Positions 1 to 6,719 of a DNA stretch of 9,426 bases are shown in pieces. This DNA comes from an uncultured Pseudomonadota bacterium (GTDB lineage Bacteria; Bdellovibrionota_B; Oligoflexia; Oligoflexales; CAILAO01). The notes under the pieces were generated by a model. The model was given only the letters and a program-made list of their open reading frames with translations, did no database searches and was not told the origin of the DNA. The stretch covers positions 1-9,426 of the forward strand of contig CAILAO010001032.1 of the NCBI GenBank assembly GCA_903832105.1, read 5' to 3'. A program made the position numbers and the translations under genes. Numbering within the stretch: the stretch's first letter is position 1; each line of letters starts with the position of its first letter.

Positions 1-73
1 CAATGCGTAGCTTTTTGTCTCGCAGGGTATGAATAAGTTCTTTTTTAAAGATGTAGCGAACCGTTTTTAACAT
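1..73 (-). CDS. ABC-2 type permease, second subunit (YbhR-like), N-terminal fragment
   Basis: Only the first 24 codons are inside the window; the gene runs off the left edge. The visible protein begins MLKTVRYIFKKELIHT and continues with an LRDKK stretch. This is the usual cytoplasmic start of ABC-2 export permeases: a short basic amphipathic helix with a KEL motif before the first membrane span. The ATG lies 16 nt after the TAG stop of the preceding permease, with a modest GGAAAA purine stretch upstream as ribosome binding site. Its place directly after a YbhS-like permease matches the ybhS-ybhR order of E. coli, so it is probably the partner permease of a heterodimeric membrane domain. The assignment rests mainly on position and a short N-terminus. 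No membrane span is visible yet. Confidence 0.72.
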   Translation of the reverse strand, partial: MLKTVRYIFKKELIHTLRDKKLRI

Positions 74-89
74 TTAGATTTTCCAAAAA

Positions 90-1238
90 CTATTCAATAT
101 GCTTTTTCAGTTTCCTAAATGACAGCGTCAGAAAAAACCCCGTAACTGCCGCCAAAAAGGCCACTTTATGTGAAATGTCTCCAAATGAAATACCTTTAAT
201 CAAAAGTCCTCGCAGAGCCTCAAGATAGTACCGCGCGGGCACGATCGTCGCGATATACTGGACAATTTCCGGCATGCTTTCAACGGGAAAAACAAAACCG
301 GAAAGAATAAAGCCGGGTAGCATTGACGATAAAATCGCAAATTGCACGGCGACAGCTTGCGATGTTGCTATAATAGAAATGAGAAGTCCTTGGCCAAGAC
401 CAGCAAAAAGAAAAACGACAGTGACAATGATCACCTCCCAAAAAGATCCCTTGATCGGAACAGAAAAAAAGTAGCGCGAAACAAGTATGACCAAAAAAAA
501 CTGTAACATTCCAAGAAAAAAGTACGGGATCATTTTTCCAAAGATCAGCTCCCACTTTTGAAGCGGTGTCACGACAAGCTGTTCAAAGGTTCCCCGCTCC
601 TTTTCTCGCACAATGCAAAGAGCCGTTAAAATGACATTCATCATGCCTAATATGATGGCCATAAGACCAGGAATAATAAATATCCTACTTTTTAGTTCTG
701 GGTTGTACCAGACTCTCGACTGCGTCGTTATGGCTGGCTTAAGGAGCGCAGCCGCCCCGCTTTTTGCGGCGTTTTGCATCGAGGCAGCGAGATTGTATTC
801 ATTTAGGATCTTCTGCAGATATCCCATAGCAATCATTGCAACATTATTGTCAGTCCCATCAACAATCACCTGAACAGTGTTCATCTCCTTTCGCTTAGCT
901 TGCTTTTGAAATCCCGTCGGAAATACCAAAGCAATTTTTGCGACATCATGAATAAAAAGTTCATCTTTGACAATGGGTTCCTTTTCCCATGATACAACCT
1001 TGAAGTACCCACTTGACTCAATGGATGAAACAATCTCACGGCTTTCTGAAGAAGGCTCCGGATCGACTACAATCATCGGAACTTCATTAACGTCGAGAGT
1101 GATAGCGTATCCAAATAAAAGTAAAAGAATCGCCGGAAGGCCAAAAATCCAGACCAATAGTCTTGGATCTCGACTAATATGAAGGGTTTCCATAACCGCA
1201 ACAGCCCGTACCCTTCTATTAAGGAGCCGGCTTATCAA
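90..1238 (-). CDS. ABC-2 type transporter permease (YbhS-like)
   Basis: The 382-residue protein has classic ABC-2 export permease architecture. One membrane span (about 27-48) is followed by a large extracytoplasmic domain (about 50-185), then five hydrophobic segments (about 188-210, 233-256, 266-290, 298-318 and 355-374). The cytoplasmic motif REKERGTFEQL at 211-221 is the conserved loop after TM2 of this family and contacts the ATPase. The start is TTG at 1238-1236. It overlaps the TGA of the upstream ATPase gene (TTGA), and a perfect AAGGAGG sits four bases before it, which decides the start over the internal Met16. By family knowledge and context this is half of the inner-membrane channel of a YbhFSR-type drug exporter, pairing with the permease that begins 16 nt downstream. 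The actual substrate cannot be read from sequence; E. coli YbhFSR has been linked to tetracycline-type drugs and cations. Confidence 0.9.
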   Translation of the reverse strand: MISRLLNRRVRAVAVMETLHISRDPRLLVWIFGLPAILLLLFGYAITLDVNEVPMIVVDPEPSSESREIVSSIESSGYFKVVSWEKEPIVKDELFIHDVAKIALVFPTGFQKQAKRKEMNTVQVIVDGTDNNVAMIAMGYLQKILNEYNLAASMQNAAKSGAAALLKPAITTQSRVWYNPELKSRIFIIPGLMAIILGMMNVILTALCIVREKERGTFEQLVVTPLQKWELIFGKMIPYFFLGMLQFFLVILVSRYFFSVPIKGSFWEVIIVTVVFLFAGLGQGLLISIIATSQAVAVQFAILSSMLPGFILSGFVFPVESMPEIVQYIATIVPARYYLEALRGLLIKGISFGDISHKVAFLAAVTGFFLTLSFRKLKKHIE

Positions 1239-2185
1239 GTCGCCTCCTTATTTTTTCGCCCTATCAGCGCGAGGAAAACATCTTCTAACATTGGTTTAAT
1301 GGGGTGAATATGATGGACCAAGCAACGAGCGTTAATGAGCCTTGCTTTAATGCTTTCTTGTATGTTTGAACCTGAAGCCTCGGCGGGTGTTAGGAAATGA
1401 AATTTTAATCCGAATGGTTCGACATAGGATAGGTCCATGTTTTTCAACGCTTCATTAACCTGCGAGAAAGGTTCCGCTTCCACTTCGAAAAGGGTTCCTT
1501 TTAAGACTCTGGTTTTAAGGTCCGTGGGTGACCCTTCAGCAATGATCACTCCCCGATCCATGAGCGTAAGTCGATGACAGTGCTCTGCCTCATCCATGTA
1601 GTGGGTCGTTACGAGAACTGTGACTCCGCTGGCCGCCATTTCGTATATCAGATCCCAAAACTGCTTGCGGCTGATGGGATCGACACCGGCGGTCGGCTCG
1701 TCTAAAAAGAGAACTTTAGGCTTGTGCATAACGGCGCATCCCAAAGCCAACCGCTGCTTCCATCCTGCAGAGAGAGTGCTTGTAATGAGGTCTTCTTTTC
1801 CATTAAGACCCGCCATATTGAGAACCCAAGCTGAACGTTTTTTTATATCAACTCGATTGATCCCATAGATTCCGGCAAAAAACTCGATATTTTCAGCAAC
1901 TGTCAAATCTTCGTATAGAGAAAATCGCTGAGACATGTATCCTATGTGTTTCTTTAATAAATCAGCCTCCATCGCTATATTAAAACCAGCAACGCTTGCC
2001 ATGCCCGAAGTTGGCGCAAGTATCCCGCAAAGCATACGAATAGTTGTTGTTTTCCCCGCGCCATTAGCGCCAAGGAATCCAAATATTTCACCTTTTCCTA
2101 CTGAAAAACTGATATCGTTGACGGCGCAAAATGAGCCAAAACATCGCGTAAGATTTTTGACTTCTATAGCATTCATAGCGGGCAT
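1235..2185 (-). CDS. ABC transporter ATPase, equivalent to YbhF C-terminal half
   Basis: The 316-residue nucleotide-binding subunit has Walker A GANGAGKT (39-46), Q-loop Gln86, a degenerate signature LSAGW (138-142) in place of LSGGQ, Walker B LFLDE (159-163) and an intact switch histidine in TTHYMDEAE (His195). A C-terminal tail of about 100 residues follows the core domain. The weak signature plus intact H-loop is what I recall for the second NBD of E. coli YbhF, so this is probably the separated C-terminal half of that fused protein. GGGAGGG lies three bases before the ATG at 2185, which favours that start. A second in-frame ATG at 2176 forms an ATGA overlap with the stop of the upstream ATPase and is a reasonable alternative (313 residues). 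The 3' end overlaps the TTG start of the permease. It likely forms a heterodimer with the adjacent ATPase and powers the two permeases. Confidence 0.92.
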   Translation of the reverse strand: MPAMNAIEVKNLTRCFGSFCAVNDISFSVGKGEIFGFLGANGAGKTTTIRMLCGILAPTSGMASVAGFNIAMEADLLKKHIGYMSQRFSLYEDLTVAENIEFFAGIYGINRVDIKKRSAWVLNMAGLNGKEDLITSTLSAGWKQRLALGCAVMHKPKVLFLDEPTAGVDPISRKQFWDLIYEMAASGVTVLVTTHYMDEAEHCHRLTLMDRGVIIAEGSPTDLKTRVLKGTLFEVEAEPFSQVNEALKNMDLSYVEPFGLKFHFLTPAEASGSNIQESIKARLINARCLVHHIHPIKPMLEDVFLALIGRKNKEAT

Positions 2186-3009
2186 ATGCCCTCCCGATGC
2201 TTCTGAATCAGACTCATAAAGGCTTCTTCAAAAGGACTTTGGATCGCATGACGTACGCCCTTTTCGAGACTTTGACTACGCGGTTCCTCACGCTGTCCTT
2301 TAATAAGCGACGTCGGAGTTCCGCAATACAAAACTTTTCCATCATAAAGAAGAGAGATTCTCGTACAACGCTCTGCCTCGTCCATGTAGGGAGTTGATAC
2401 CAAAATGGTCGTTCCGCGTCCCAGTAAATCATAAAGAAGTCCCCAAAGTTCTCGTCGACTGACGGGATCAACCCCATTAGTTGGTTCGTCGAGAATCAAA
2501 ATGTCGGGGGCATGAAACAAGTTGCATGAAAGCGCAAGCTTTTTTTGCATGCCGCCAGAAAGACTCTTTGCGAATTTTTTTACATGCTCATCAAGGTGCG
2601 AAAAGGCGAGAAGCTCTCTTCTTCTCGTCATAAAAGCTTCACCCGTCACTCCGTAAAGATCCGCGAAAAATTTCATATTTTCATCCACAGTGAGATCGCC
2701 ATAGAGAGAAAATTTTTGTGGCATGTAACCAATATGGCGCCTCACGGCGTCAGGATTTTGCGCTACGTTAATTCCCTGCATCGTGACGATTCCACTCGTT
2801 GCTCGAATTGCGCCAACAAGAAGTCTCATTGTCGTGGTCTTTCCCGCGCCGTCGGGACCAATGAGGCCGAAAATTTCTCCATGCTTCACATTAAGATGAA
2901 TTCCGTCAACAGCCTTTACGAGCCCCATCTTTGTGTCAAAGCTGCGAAAGAGATCTTTCGTAAAGATCACGCTATCGCTTGAAGCTGCCATGTCGCATAA
3001 TTCGGGCAT
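2173..3009 (-). CDS. ABC transporter ATPase, equivalent to YbhF N-terminal half
   Basis: The 278-residue nucleotide-binding subunit has Walker A GPDGAGKT (51-58), Q-loop Gln98, a canonical-type signature LSGGM (150-154) and Walker B ILILDE (170-175). The switch position reads STPYMDEAE, so the H-loop histidine is replaced by Pro207 (codon CCC at 2391-2389). Asp in the Walker A (GPDG) and a missing switch histidine are features I recall from the first NBD of E. coli YbhF. The reading frame is open up to 3096, but that would overlap the adaptor gene by 86 nt. I chose ATG at 3009, one base after the adaptor's TAA; Met at 2991 is possible. The end overlaps the second ATPase gene by 13 nt. It is probably the catalytically weaker partner in a heterodimeric ATPase. 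ABC identity is certain; the pairing is inferred from neighbours and motif asymmetry. Confidence 0.9.
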   Translation of the reverse strand: MPELCDMAASSDSVIFTKDLFRSFDTKMGLVKAVDGIHLNVKHGEIFGLIGPDGAGKTTTMRLLVGAIRATSGIVTMQGINVAQNPDAVRRHIGYMPQKFSLYGDLTVDENMKFFADLYGVTGEAFMTRRRELLAFSHLDEHVKKFAKSLSGGMQKKLALSCNLFHAPDILILDEPTNGVDPVSRRELWGLLYDLLGRGTTILVSTPYMDEAERCTRISLLYDGKVLYCGTPTSLIKGQREEPRSQSLEKGVRHAIQSPFEEAFMSLIQKHREGICPL

Positions 3010-3010
3010 A

Positions 3011-3886
3011 TTATGTTTGATGCTCGAGTTTAATAGTCGCAGGTAATCCAATCTTAAATATTCCTTCTGGATTTGGAATGGCGACTTTGACGCCAAAAAC
3101 CATTCTTACGCGTGCTTCTTCAGTTTGCACATTTTTAGGCGTAAATTCCGCGACGGATGAAATCCAAGTCACGCGCCCTTCAAATACACGCCCCGGAAAA
3201 GAGTCAATCGTAACGCTCGCTTTTTGACCAACCTTCACGCGCCCCAAATCCTGCTCAGGGATATAAATCTTGAGCCAAACTTCGCTCAAGTCTGCAAGCT
3301 TGACAAGTGTACCCCCGCTAGGAACAAGTTCTCCCGATTCAAAGTAGCGCTCGACAATCATTCCTGACGCCGGAGCAGTCACCGTCGCATAGGCAATTTT
3401 TTCGCTCAAAGCCTCCATCTGAAATTGGAGGCGTTCCCGCTGCTTTTTCGAGGCTTCGAGTAAGGACGCAACCTGTTTATTTGCCGTCTCGGCGTCATCA
3501 ACCTTTTGCTCAGAGACACTCCCTGAACGCGCGACCCCATGAAGTCTCTCAAGACCTCGCTTGGCGCTGGCAAGTTTGACTTCAGCTTGCGCAATATCAG
3601 CTTCGGCCGCTGCAAGTCCCGACTCGAGCGCCTTTTTTTCTGCCAGAAGATCGCGATGCCGAATCACACCAATTAAATCGCCGGCTTTTACAATGTCGCC
3701 TTCTTTCACCCGAATAGAGTCAACAATGCCCCCAAGAGGAGATCCCAAGGAATACTCAGTCGCCTCGATCGTACCCGTACCTGCGAGTCTGATATTCTGG
3801 AGAAAAAACACACCAGAATAGGAGTAAACGAAAATAGCCCCAATGGCGCCAATAACGAGTAATGTCGGAATTAATATTTTCTTCAT
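3011..3886 (-). CDS. HlyD-family periplasmic adaptor (YbhG-like membrane fusion protein)
   Basis: The 291-residue protein has one N-terminal hydrophobic anchor or uncleaved signal (about 4-24). It continues with a lipoyl half-motif (SPLGGIVDSIRVKEGDIV, about 49-66), an alpha-helical hairpin rich in Ala, Glu and Lys (about 77-166), the second lipoyl half (TVTAPASGMIVERYFESGE) and a beta-barrel domain. EFTPKNVQT at 247-255 closely matches the EFTPKTVQT stretch I associate with YbhG adaptors. The protein is somewhat shorter than E. coli YbhG (about 330 residues as I recall), mostly in the helical hairpin. It should link the inner-membrane ABC exporter to the TolC-like channel encoded just upstream. 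The ATG at 3886 follows the channel's TAA by nine bases, with AGGA as ribosome binding site. Its own TAA is one base before the next gene's ATG, indicating coupled translation. Confidence 0.92.
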   Translation of the reverse strand: MKKILIPTLLVIGAIGAIFVYSYSGVFFLQNIRLAGTGTIEATEYSLGSPLGGIVDSIRVKEGDIVKAGDLIGVIRHRDLLAEKKALESGLAAAEADIAQAEVKLASAKRGLERLHGVARSGSVSEQKVDDAETANKQVASLLEASKKQRERLQFQMEALSEKIAYATVTAPASGMIVERYFESGELVPSGGTLVKLADLSEVWLKIYIPEQDLGRVKVGQKASVTIDSFPGRVFEGRVTWISSVAEFTPKNVQTEEARVRMVFGVKVAIPNPEGIFKIGLPATIKLEHQT

Positions 3887-3895
3887 AAGTGATCC

Positions 3896-5239
3896 TTACT
3901 TTTTCGAAAGTGAATCAATGATCATCCCCATGGCTCGTTCTAAATCAAGTTTTGCCATGATGTGATCATACACAGATTGAAGTTGATTAAGTTTAGCCTG
4001 AAGAAGCCCGATATCCGCGTCGAGAACGGCACTGTTGGTAACCGTGCCGTTTTGAAAGCCTGTTTTAGCGACAGTGTATGCTTTCTCAGCAAGTTTAACA
4101 TTGCGTTCGAAAGTCGTTCGTCTTAAGGCGGCATTTTGGGTCGTAAGATAGGCCGAGCGAACTGCGAGGCTGACAGATTCTTTGACGGATATAAGCATGT
4201 AATCTGTCTCATTTTTTTCAGACAATAATTGTTTGGTCTGGGCACTCGACACAAAACCATCAAAAATCGGCCAGCTAAGCTGAGCAAAGAGGGAATAGCC
4301 GCTTCCCCATTCTGCTTTCATGTTGGAAGGATTTGCGTAGTCCCACTTTCCGCCAAGGTTAAGGCTAGGTCTATCGCGAGCTTCCGCAGCGAGCGTCTGA
4401 CGAGAGAGCATTTCTTTTTTTACTGATAACGTTTTTATGGCTGGATTTTTCCCATACGCTGATGCAAGAGCCTGATCAGCGGTAGTCATTAACGGGCTAA
4501 ATGCAATAGCTCCGTCGAGATCGACGAAGTCTTCCGCTTTAATTCCCGTTAGATTTTTAAAGTTTAATTCTGCCAATTTCAATTTATTGCGTGCAGCGTC
4601 TAATTCAGGTTTCAGATTTTCAAGACTGACTTCCGTTTGAAGTTGGTCAAACTCGGCCGCGAGTCCTCCCTTGAACTGGGCGGTCACATCGCGAAGGTGT
4701 TTCTCTTTTTGGGCTAGCATGCGTTCAAATAGAGCGATTTGCTCATTTAAAAGAAGCATCGAATAAAACATTTTTGCTGTTTCGAGAGCAACATTCTGCC
4801 GTTCTTCTTCGAGAACAAGCGAAGCAAGATCAATTCCTAGTTTTGCCGCTTGATACTGGTCGTAGTCCGCCCACCAAGCAAAGACGTTCTGACCGAGACT
4901 GAGCGAAACCTTTCGGTTGTCATGATAGCCCATGGGAATTTTTCTCGATACTGATGGCGCGTTGGGAATAGGAGAAGGAATATTCATCTCAATTTCCTGA
5001 ATCGGATCGAGATAGGTATAGCCGGCTTCAGCTTTGAGCTGAGGGAGAAAGGGAGCACGGGCGAGAGTGCGACCCGCAATAGCTTTCTGAACCTGCTGCT
5101 GTTTTGCCAAGATCCTGGGATTTTGCGATAGCGCCCTTTCAACTGCATTCTTCAGAGTTAATTTAGTCTGAGGTGTCATAGCACCAGTAAGAAAAAGTCC
5201 AAAGAAAGAAAAAATGAGGCCATTTTTAACAACAAACAT
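3896..5239 (-). CDS. TolC-family outer membrane efflux channel
   Basis: The frame is open from 5314, but I place the start at ATG 5239, giving 447 residues. That Met begins a signal peptide (MFVVKNGLIFSFFGLFLTGA) and lies one base after the TAA of the repressor gene; the upstream extension would overlap the repressor. The mature protein has the internal duplication of outer membrane factors. Each half holds long Ala/Gln/Glu/Lys-rich helices interleaved with short beta segments. Examples are LTLKNAVERALSQNP near the N-terminus, VALETAKMFYSMLLLNEQIA, and in the second half SLAVRSAYLTTQNAALRRT and GTVTNSAVLDADIGLLQAKL. Family knowledge gives a trimeric barrel plus periplasmic tunnel. Its place between repressor and adaptor suggests a dedicated exit duct for this ABC pump, unlike E. 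coli ybhGFSR, which has no channel gene. A weak GAG near the start codon suggests reliance on translational coupling. Confidence 0.92.
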   Translation of the reverse strand: MFVVKNGLIFSFFGLFLTGAMTPQTKLTLKNAVERALSQNPRILAKQQQVQKAIAGRTLARAPFLPQLKAEAGYTYLDPIQEIEMNIPSPIPNAPSVSRKIPMGYHDNRKVSLSLGQNVFAWWADYDQYQAAKLGIDLASLVLEEERQNVALETAKMFYSMLLLNEQIALFERMLAQKEKHLRDVTAQFKGGLAAEFDQLQTEVSLENLKPELDAARNKLKLAELNFKNLTGIKAEDFVDLDGAIAFSPLMTTADQALASAYGKNPAIKTLSVKKEMLSRQTLAAEARDRPSLNLGGKWDYANPSNMKAEWGSGYSLFAQLSWPIFDGFVSSAQTKQLLSEKNETDYMLISVKESVSLAVRSAYLTTQNAALRRTTFERNVKLAEKAYTVAKTGFQNGTVTNSAVLDADIGLLQAKLNQLQSVYDHIMAKLDLERAMGMIIDSLSKK

Positions 5240-5240
5240 T

Positions 5241-5954
5241 TTACTCAAGAGGGCCTCCCAACTTGCTGCTTGCCGGTATGGGTATTTCCTTAAGATGCAA
5301 CATGGATCTAACATTTTCGAGCACGACCTTTAAAATTGCACCGATCTCTTTTCCAGTGTAACCCTTCCAATTGAGCGCCCGGACCAAAGTCTCACGAGCA
5401 ACCCTAAAAATGATAACTTGGCTGATGATTGTTGCGACCATCAATATAACTTTTTGACTCGTAGGTGAGGTTTCTAAGATGAGTCCCACCAAATGAGACA
5501 ACGTTTTTTTAAGGGGACTAAAAAGCTGTTCATACATGAGGTCAAAAGCACCTGTCGGCTCGCGTTGTTCGCTCAAAATGATGCCTTGCCAAAAACGCGC
5601 CTCGGGGGAAGAAAGCATCGTTCGCATGACAGTTTCTAACATCTGACAAATAAGTTTAAAGCAGTCGCGCTTCGAAAGATCATTTTTCCCTAGTTCAGCA
5701 TTCACTAACTCAAAACCGGGCGCGATTTTCGCTTGAATCTGCCGCACTATGCGCTGGACGGTGGCAATATACAGCCCTTCCTTGCCACCAAAGTGATAAG
5801 AGATCGAAGCGAGGTTAACACCCGCTTTTTCGGCTAACATCCTTGTACTCGTACCCTCAAAACTGTACTTACTGAAAAGCTCAACGCCGGCCTCAATCAG
5901 CCTATTTTTAGACTCCTCTCGGGAAGATATTGATTGAACTACGCTAGTTTTCAT
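5241..5954 (-). CDS. TetR-family repressor, CecR-like
   Basis: The 237-residue regulator has an N-terminal TetR helix-turn-helix. SKNRLIEAGVELFSKYSFEG leads into TSTRMLAEKAGVNLASISYHFGGKEGLY (about 35-62), where VNLASISYHFGGKEGLY is the recognition helix and following tyrosine region. The C-terminal ligand domain includes ILSEQREPTGAFDLMYEQ (about 125-142), a stretch characteristic of CecR/YbiH-type regulators (DUF1956 class). In E. coli, CecR controls ybhGFSR and rhlE and affects cefoperazone and chloramphenicol sensitivity. Here the gene is the first cistron of the pump operon, with its TAA one base before the channel's ATG. The ATG at 5954 has AGGTGG four bases upstream. A palindrome overlapping the likely promoter at 5971-6006 suggests that it represses its own operon and is released by a pump substrate. 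The inducer is unknown. Confidence 0.92.
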   Translation of the reverse strand: MKTSVVQSISSREESKNRLIEAGVELFSKYSFEGTSTRMLAEKAGVNLASISYHFGGKEGLYIATVQRIVRQIQAKIAPGFELVNAELGKNDLSKRDCFKLICQMLETVMRTMLSSPEARFWQGIILSEQREPTGAFDLMYEQLFSPLKKTLSHLVGLILETSPTSQKVILMVATIISQVIIFRVARETLVRALNWKGYTGKEIGAILKVVLENVRSMLHLKEIPIPASSKLGGPLE

Positions 5955-5970
5955 AAAACCACCTGCGCTA

Positions 5971-5999
5971 AGAGTAAATCAAACGATCGTTTTAATCAA
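5971..5999 (-). promoter_or_regulatory. Putative sigma-70-type promoter of the efflux operon
   Basis: On the minus strand, TTGATT (5999-5994) is followed by a 17-base spacer and TACTCT (5976-5971). Each hexamer matches four of six consensus bases at ideal spacing. The start codon of the TetR-like gene lies 16 bases beyond the -10 box, so the leader would be about 10 bases and just include the AGGTGG ribosome binding site. The palindromic operator overlaps the spacer and -35 box, as expected for a repressor-controlled promoter. The call is by inspection only. Confidence 0.5.
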
Positions 6000-6006
6000 T
6001 CGTTTG
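5980..6006. promoter_or_regulatory. Palindromic operator, probable TetR/CecR-like binding site
   Basis: CAAACGAT (5980-5987) and ATCGTTTG (5999-6006) form a perfect 8-base inverted repeat around an 11-base centre. A second perfect palindrome, AAACGATCGTTT, occupies 5981-5992 and shares the left arm. Three half-sites are thus packed into 27 bases. TetR-family dimers commonly bind such palindromes next to their own gene, and this one covers the putative promoter. Which of the two symmetries is used cannot be told from sequence. Confidence 0.7.
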
Positions 6007-6011
6007 TTTTA

Positions 6012-6143
6012 TTGAGAGCACCTTAAAATCCGAAACCCCTCGTCCAGCAAGTGCTCACTGCTTATGGCACGCGCGATATCGTTAATTCTGTCTACTATAG
6101 CGTCTGATTTCGTGAGGGGAAGTTTTTTTAAGTTTTTGTCCGT
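6012..6143 (-). pseudogene. Possible remnant of a coding sequence, no start codon
   Basis: This 44-codon stop-free stretch on the minus strand, ending at TAA 6011-6009, translates into protein-like sequence such as KSDAIVDRINDIARAISS followed by EHLLDEGFRI, with helix-like hydrophobic spacing. No ATG, GTG or TTG is placed to start it, and a TAG lies directly upstream at 6146-6144. It is in the same frame as the lipoprotein gene but separated from it by three stops. It may be a decayed gene fragment or chance. I do not recognise the sequence. Confidence 0.2.
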
Positions 6144-6147
6144 CTAA

Positions 6148-6165
6148 AACAAGATCAGACTTGTT
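6148..6165 (-). terminator. Weak hairpin, possible terminator after the lipoprotein gene
   Basis: AACAAG (6165-6160) and CTTGTT (6153-6148) form a perfect 6-base stem with a 6-base loop. On the minus strand the stem is followed by only TTAG, giving a total run of four U. The stem is short and AT-rich, 21 bases past the stop codon of the lipoprotein gene. The position suits a terminator, but the structure is too weak to be sure. Confidence 0.25.
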
Positions 6166-6185
6166 CCTCTGAAGTCGTCCTATTG

Positions 6186-6605
6186 TTACTGCAGAAAATG
6201 GTGGGAAATTTGACCGTAAGATGGGGTCAACGTCAATGCAAGGTTGTCCCAGAGCGCGTAGTCCCACATGAAATAAACCGCGCGCGTCGACGAAAACCCC
6301 AAACTATAACGCCGCGACCAATCCATCGCGCAATCGAACATCCGTTGCTTGGACGTTTTGCCGACCTCGCCCCCTTCCATGTCCGTCTCTCCGGGGAGCT
6401 GGTTGATCGTGTTGCCCTGCGAATCTTCGACCGCTTCGATCGTTCCTTCGACGTTCGGCAGGTACGCAACCCCAAACGCCGCACGCCCCCCAAGATCCGC
6501 CAACCCCGCCCTGGGACGCATGATATTTGTTCCTAATAGGGGAATTTGGATTGTCGTGCACGAGCAAAGAAGAATGGGGAATACGATCAATAGAAGCTTT
6601 TTCAT
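6186..6605 (-). CDS. Small putative lipoprotein of unknown function
   Basis: The 139-residue protein starts MKKLLLIVFPILLCSCTTIQ. This is a short basic n-region, a hydrophobic core and a lipobox (LCSC, Cys16), as in signal peptidase II substrates, so it should be a lipid-anchored envelope protein. The rest matches no family I know. The C-terminal third alternates aromatic and hydrophobic residues (TRAVYFMWDYALWDNLALTL), suggesting beta structure. It ends shortly afterwards, so it could be the front of a longer beta-barrel that has been truncated. A GGCGGGG stretch precedes the ATG at 6605 by four bases. It lies 114 bases after the EF-G-like gene on the same strand and may be cotranscribed with it. 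Bases 6241-6540 are about 59% G+C by hand count (176 of 300), richer than the sequence on its pump-operon side. Several overlapping frames are open here because of that composition, so coding is likely but not certain. Confidence 0.6.
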   Translation of the reverse strand: MKKLLLIVFPILLCSCTTIQIPLLGTNIMRPRAGLADLGGRAAFGVAYLPNVEGTIEAVEDSQGNTINQLPGETDMEGGEVGKTSKQRMFDCAMDWSRRYSLGFSSTRAVYFMWDYALWDNLALTLTPSYGQISHHFLQ

Positions 6606-6719
6606 GATGCCCCGCCGTTTCGTTTTTTAATAAAGTATTTTGTGTTCGAAACAAACACGACCAATACAAATCCCAACCTGAGAAAAGTTATTGAAGCAAA
6701 TTTGTGGTTCTATTTAGGA

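Noticed and set aside
3010..3096. N-terminal extension of the first ATPase
   Set aside because: It would overlap the adaptor gene by 86 nt. The ATPase fold begins after the Met at 3009, which sits one base after the adaptor's stop.
5240..5314. N-terminal extension of the TolC-like protein
   Set aside because: It overlaps the repressor gene and would place 25 residues, including two adjacent cysteines, before an obvious signal peptide.
6082..6267. 61-codon minus-strand frame overlapping the end of the lipoprotein gene
   Set aside because: No ribosome binding site and no recognisable protein features; it overlaps a better candidate.
6183..6536. 117-codon plus-strand frame opposite the lipoprotein gene
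   Set aside because: It is rich in Arg and Pro and lacks a ribosome binding site. Several frames are open in this GC-rich stretch, and the opposite frame has a lipobox signal peptide.
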